Below, in pieces: positions 62,111 through 64,000 of a stretch of 64,000 bases of DNA. Every line of letters begins with the position of its first letter. The stretch's first letter is position 1. Position numbers and translations under genes: made by a program. The stretch covers positions 4,881,001 to 4,945,000 of the forward strand of contig NZ_CP133480.1 of assembly GCF_031195445.1 (NCBI RefSeq), in the 5' to 3' direction. Source of the stretch: Acuticoccus sp. MNP-M23. GTDB taxonomy: Bacteria; Pseudomonadota; Alphaproteobacteria; Rhizobiales; Amorphaceae. The notes beneath the pieces were generated by a model that did not search any database, was not told the DNA's origin, and saw nothing but the letters and a program-made list of their open reading frames with translations.

Positions 62111-64000
62111 CTACCGGCTCGCGACGGGGAATTCCTCGCTGAGGATGTTGTCGATCCGCTCCCGCTCCGCCTGGAAGGTGGCAAGCTGTGCGCCGGACAG
62201 TTCCCGCCCGCGGCGCAGGCGGATCTTCAGCGGGTTCACATGGCGCCCGTTCACCTTCACCTCGAAGTGGAGGTGCGGCCCGGTGGAGAGGCCGGTGGTC
62301 CCGACATAGCCGATCACCTGCCCCTGCTTGACCGTAACGCCGGGCTTGATGCCCTTTGCGATGCGTGACTGGTGCGCATAGCCGGTCTCGTAGCCATTGG
62401 CGTGGCGGATGGAGACCCAGCGGCCATACCCGGCCTTCCAGCCCGCCTGCTTCACCACACCGTCACCTGCCGCGTAGATGGGCGTGCCACGGGGGGCGGC
62501 ATAGTCGACGCCGTTGTGCATCCGCGTGCGGCGCAGGATCGGGTGGCGGCGCTGCCCGAACCCCGAGCGGAAGACGCCGCGGGACATGGGCTTGCGCATC
62601 AGGAACTTGTCGCCGGTGCGTCCGTCCTCATCGTAGAAGTCGACCGTCCCGTCCGGCGCCTTGAACCGGTAAAACCGCCGCTCCACGCTCCCGGCCGTCA
62701 GCGCGGCATAAAGGATCTCTTCGGAGTCGCCGCCCTTCTGGGAGTGGATCACCGTCAACTTGTCGCCCGGGCGGACCTGGCTGTTGAAGTCGAGGTCGAG
62801 CGAGAAGGTGGCGAGCAGCGTATCGCGTACGCTCTCGGGCAGCTCGTGGTTCACTGCGGTCTGGTAGAGGCTCTTGTACACCGAGGGCGTGTTGCTCTTG
62901 GAGGTCGCGACCTGCGCGTCCTCCACCTTGGGTGCCGGCCCCGGAGGCGCTTCACCCAGAACGAACTCGCCGGTGTCGGTCATCGCCACTGTCGCGACGT
63001 GGCGGCTGTCCTTGTAGATGGAGAAGCGGCTGGGTCGGCGCGCGGCGCCCTCGTCGGTCTCTTCCAGCCGGAAGGCGATGCGCAGCGTCTGCCCGGCTCG
63101 CAGCTTGGCGACACCGAGCCTGGAAAGGATGTCGTTGATGGCATCGACGTCAGCTTCCCCGACGCCGCTGCCCAGAAGGATCTTCTGCAACGTATCGCCC
63201 GGCTGGACCAGCTCGATGAACTCGTCGCCAGACCCGGCGGTCTCATCGTCCTCATTGCGCTTGACCAGCTCGGACACATTCTCCGGCACGATCGTCACGT
63301 TGGCCGGCGTGCCGGACGTGTCGTCGATGAAGCCGGCCGCATCGCCAAGCGGCATCTGCATCGGCATGTTGTCGATATATTGCTCATCGCGCAGCTGACG
63401 CTCGATCTCATCCTCGTCGAGGGTGACCGCATCGTCGAACACGACCGGCTGCTCGAGCGGGAAGGACGAGACGCTGACGGTGATCTCGCCGTCGACCGCC
63501 TTGTCGTAGATGGCGTCCGTCGCGCCTTCCTCGGAGGTGTCGTCCCGCTGTTGCAGCTTGCGCGCATCGAAGGCCGGCACGTCGCCGATCTCCTTCTTGT
63601 CCAGAACCAGCGATGCATTGATCACGGCATAGGGCCGCTTCTGGATGAGATCCTGCTCGCCCTGCCGGACGATGGTGCTGATTTCGATCATGCGGCGGGA
63701 GGAGACTTCCTCATAGACGGGCGTGACACGGTCGCCCTTCTGGGCGCGCGGCGCGTCCACCACCTCGCGCGAAAGCACGGCGGCTTCCGCGTTGACCACA
63801 TAACGGCCGTCGAGTGCAGCAACGAGCGCGCCGCCCATCAGCGCAACGGAGGTCACGGCCGTCGTGACCGCCCCCACCAGCCAGCGGATGCTGACGCCGC
63901 GGCGCGTATAGCGCGACGGGTCGGCGTCCCCGACGATGAGGGGCGCCTCATCCCCGAGCTCGACCGGCTTGGCGCGGCGGTGCTGGTCCCATGAACGCAT
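62111..64000 (-). CDS. M23 family peptidoglycan endopeptidase (possibly extends beyond the window)
   Basis: The visible 629 residues start with an ATG at the very last bases (63998-64000), so the true start may be here or beyond. A cytoplasmic stretch (about 1-38) is followed by a transmembrane helix (about 40-64, LVGAVTTAVTSVALMGGALV), a long acidic periplasmic region and a LysM-like/OapA segment near 265-310 (VQPGDTLQKILLGSGVGEAD). The LytM domain at about 485-590 has the zinc ligands in HNGVDYAAPRGTPIY (H...D) and HLHFEVKVNG (HxH), plus GYAHQSRIAKGIKPGVTVKQ. All metal ligands are present, so the enzyme should cut peptide cross-links in the cell wall. Confidence 0.92.
   Translation of the reverse strand: MRSWDQHRRAKPVELGDEAPLIVGDADPSRYTRRGVSIRWLVGAVTTAVTSVALMGGALVAALDGRYVVNAEAAVLSREVVDAPRAQKGDRVTPVYEEVSSRRMIEISTIVRQGEQDLIQKRPYAVINASLVLDKKEIGDVPAFDARKLQQRDDTSEEGATDAIYDKAVDGEITVSVSSFPLEQPVVFDDAVTLDEDEIERQLRDEQYIDNMPMQMPLGDAAGFIDDTSGTPANVTIVPENVSELVKRNEDDETAGSGDEFIELVQPGDTLQKILLGSGVGEADVDAINDILSRLGVAKLRAGQTLRIAFRLEETDEGAARRPSRFSIYKDSRHVATVAMTDTGEFVLGEAPPGPAPKVEDAQVATSKSNTPSVYKSLYQTAVNHELPESVRDTLLATFSLDLDFNSQVRPGDKLTVIHSQKGGDSEEILYAALTAGSVERRFYRFKAPDGTVDFYDEDGRTGDKFLMRKPMSRGVFRSGFGQRRHPILRRTRMHNGVDYAAPRGTPIYAAGDGVVKQAGWKAGYGRWVSIRHANGYETGYAHQSRIAKGIKPGVTVKQGQVIGYVGTTGLSTGPHLHFEVKVNGRHVNPLKIRLRRGRELSGAQLATFQAERERIDNILSEEFPVASR

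Overview
The window is about 64 kb of GC-rich, gene-dense chromosomal DNA. It looks like an alphaproteobacterium, probably Hyphomicrobiales (Rhizobiales). The reasons are a Brucella-type Omp10-like lipoprotein, WecG-sugar transferase fusion, TRAP transporter, bacteriophytochrome/heme oxygenase pair, otsA/otsB operon and the general codon style. The species cannot be named from sequence alone. No rRNA, tRNA or CRISPR array was seen.

Layout. (1) 1-4749: 3' part of a giant RTX-repeat protein with a LamG-like domain and a type I secretion C-terminus. (2) 4810-5930: decayed IS630-family transposase followed by an AT-rich patch, a scar of mobile DNA. (3) 5937-13915: a signalling block with a split membrane histidine kinase, Rcp1-type receiver, REC-kinase, REC-kinase-REC, bacteriophytochrome and heme oxygenase. 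The oxygenase makes the biliverdin chromophore; the receivers are candidate partners. (4) 14193-17807: a serine beta-lactamase-fold hydrolase fused to an autotransporter passenger and beta-barrel. (5) 17941-32903: a surface polysaccharide locus with GT4, two paralogous GT2s, Wzx-like flippase, OPX export lipoprotein, Wzy-like polymerase/ligase, Wzz/GumC-like protein, WecG-sugar transferase fusion and GalE. It is interspersed with a hybrid kinase carrying REC and HPt and a LuxR-type response regulator, and contains a frameshifted remnant of a small molybdopterin-binding protein.

(6) 33004-47454: mostly housekeeping and regulatory genes: PPK2, MFS transporter, FAD oxidoreductase, Omp10-like lipoprotein, GGDEF-EAL protein, then a tightly packed minus-strand run (DegP-like protease, RarA, sterol desaturase-like, CrcB, pseudouridine synthase), PyrB, and a divergent reductase/LysR pair. 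(7) 47467-51459: trehalose operon otsB - GH15 - otsA. (8) 51548-56991: endonuclease III, an orphan YnjB-like binding protein, ScsB/DsbD-like reductase, small membrane protein and sulfotransferase-like protein. (9) 57084-62048: GntR regulator divergent from a PdxA2-like dehydrogenase and TRAP genes dctP-dctQ-dctM, with a perfect palindromic operator candidate and a strong hairpin between dctP and dctQ. (10) 62111-64000: M23 peptidoglycan peptidase reaching the window edge.

The most unusual items are the hydrolase-autotransporter fusion, the phytochrome-centred multi-kinase block with an additional cysteine near the chromophore site, and several visible decay events (IS630 remnant, split kinase, molybdopterin-protein remnant).
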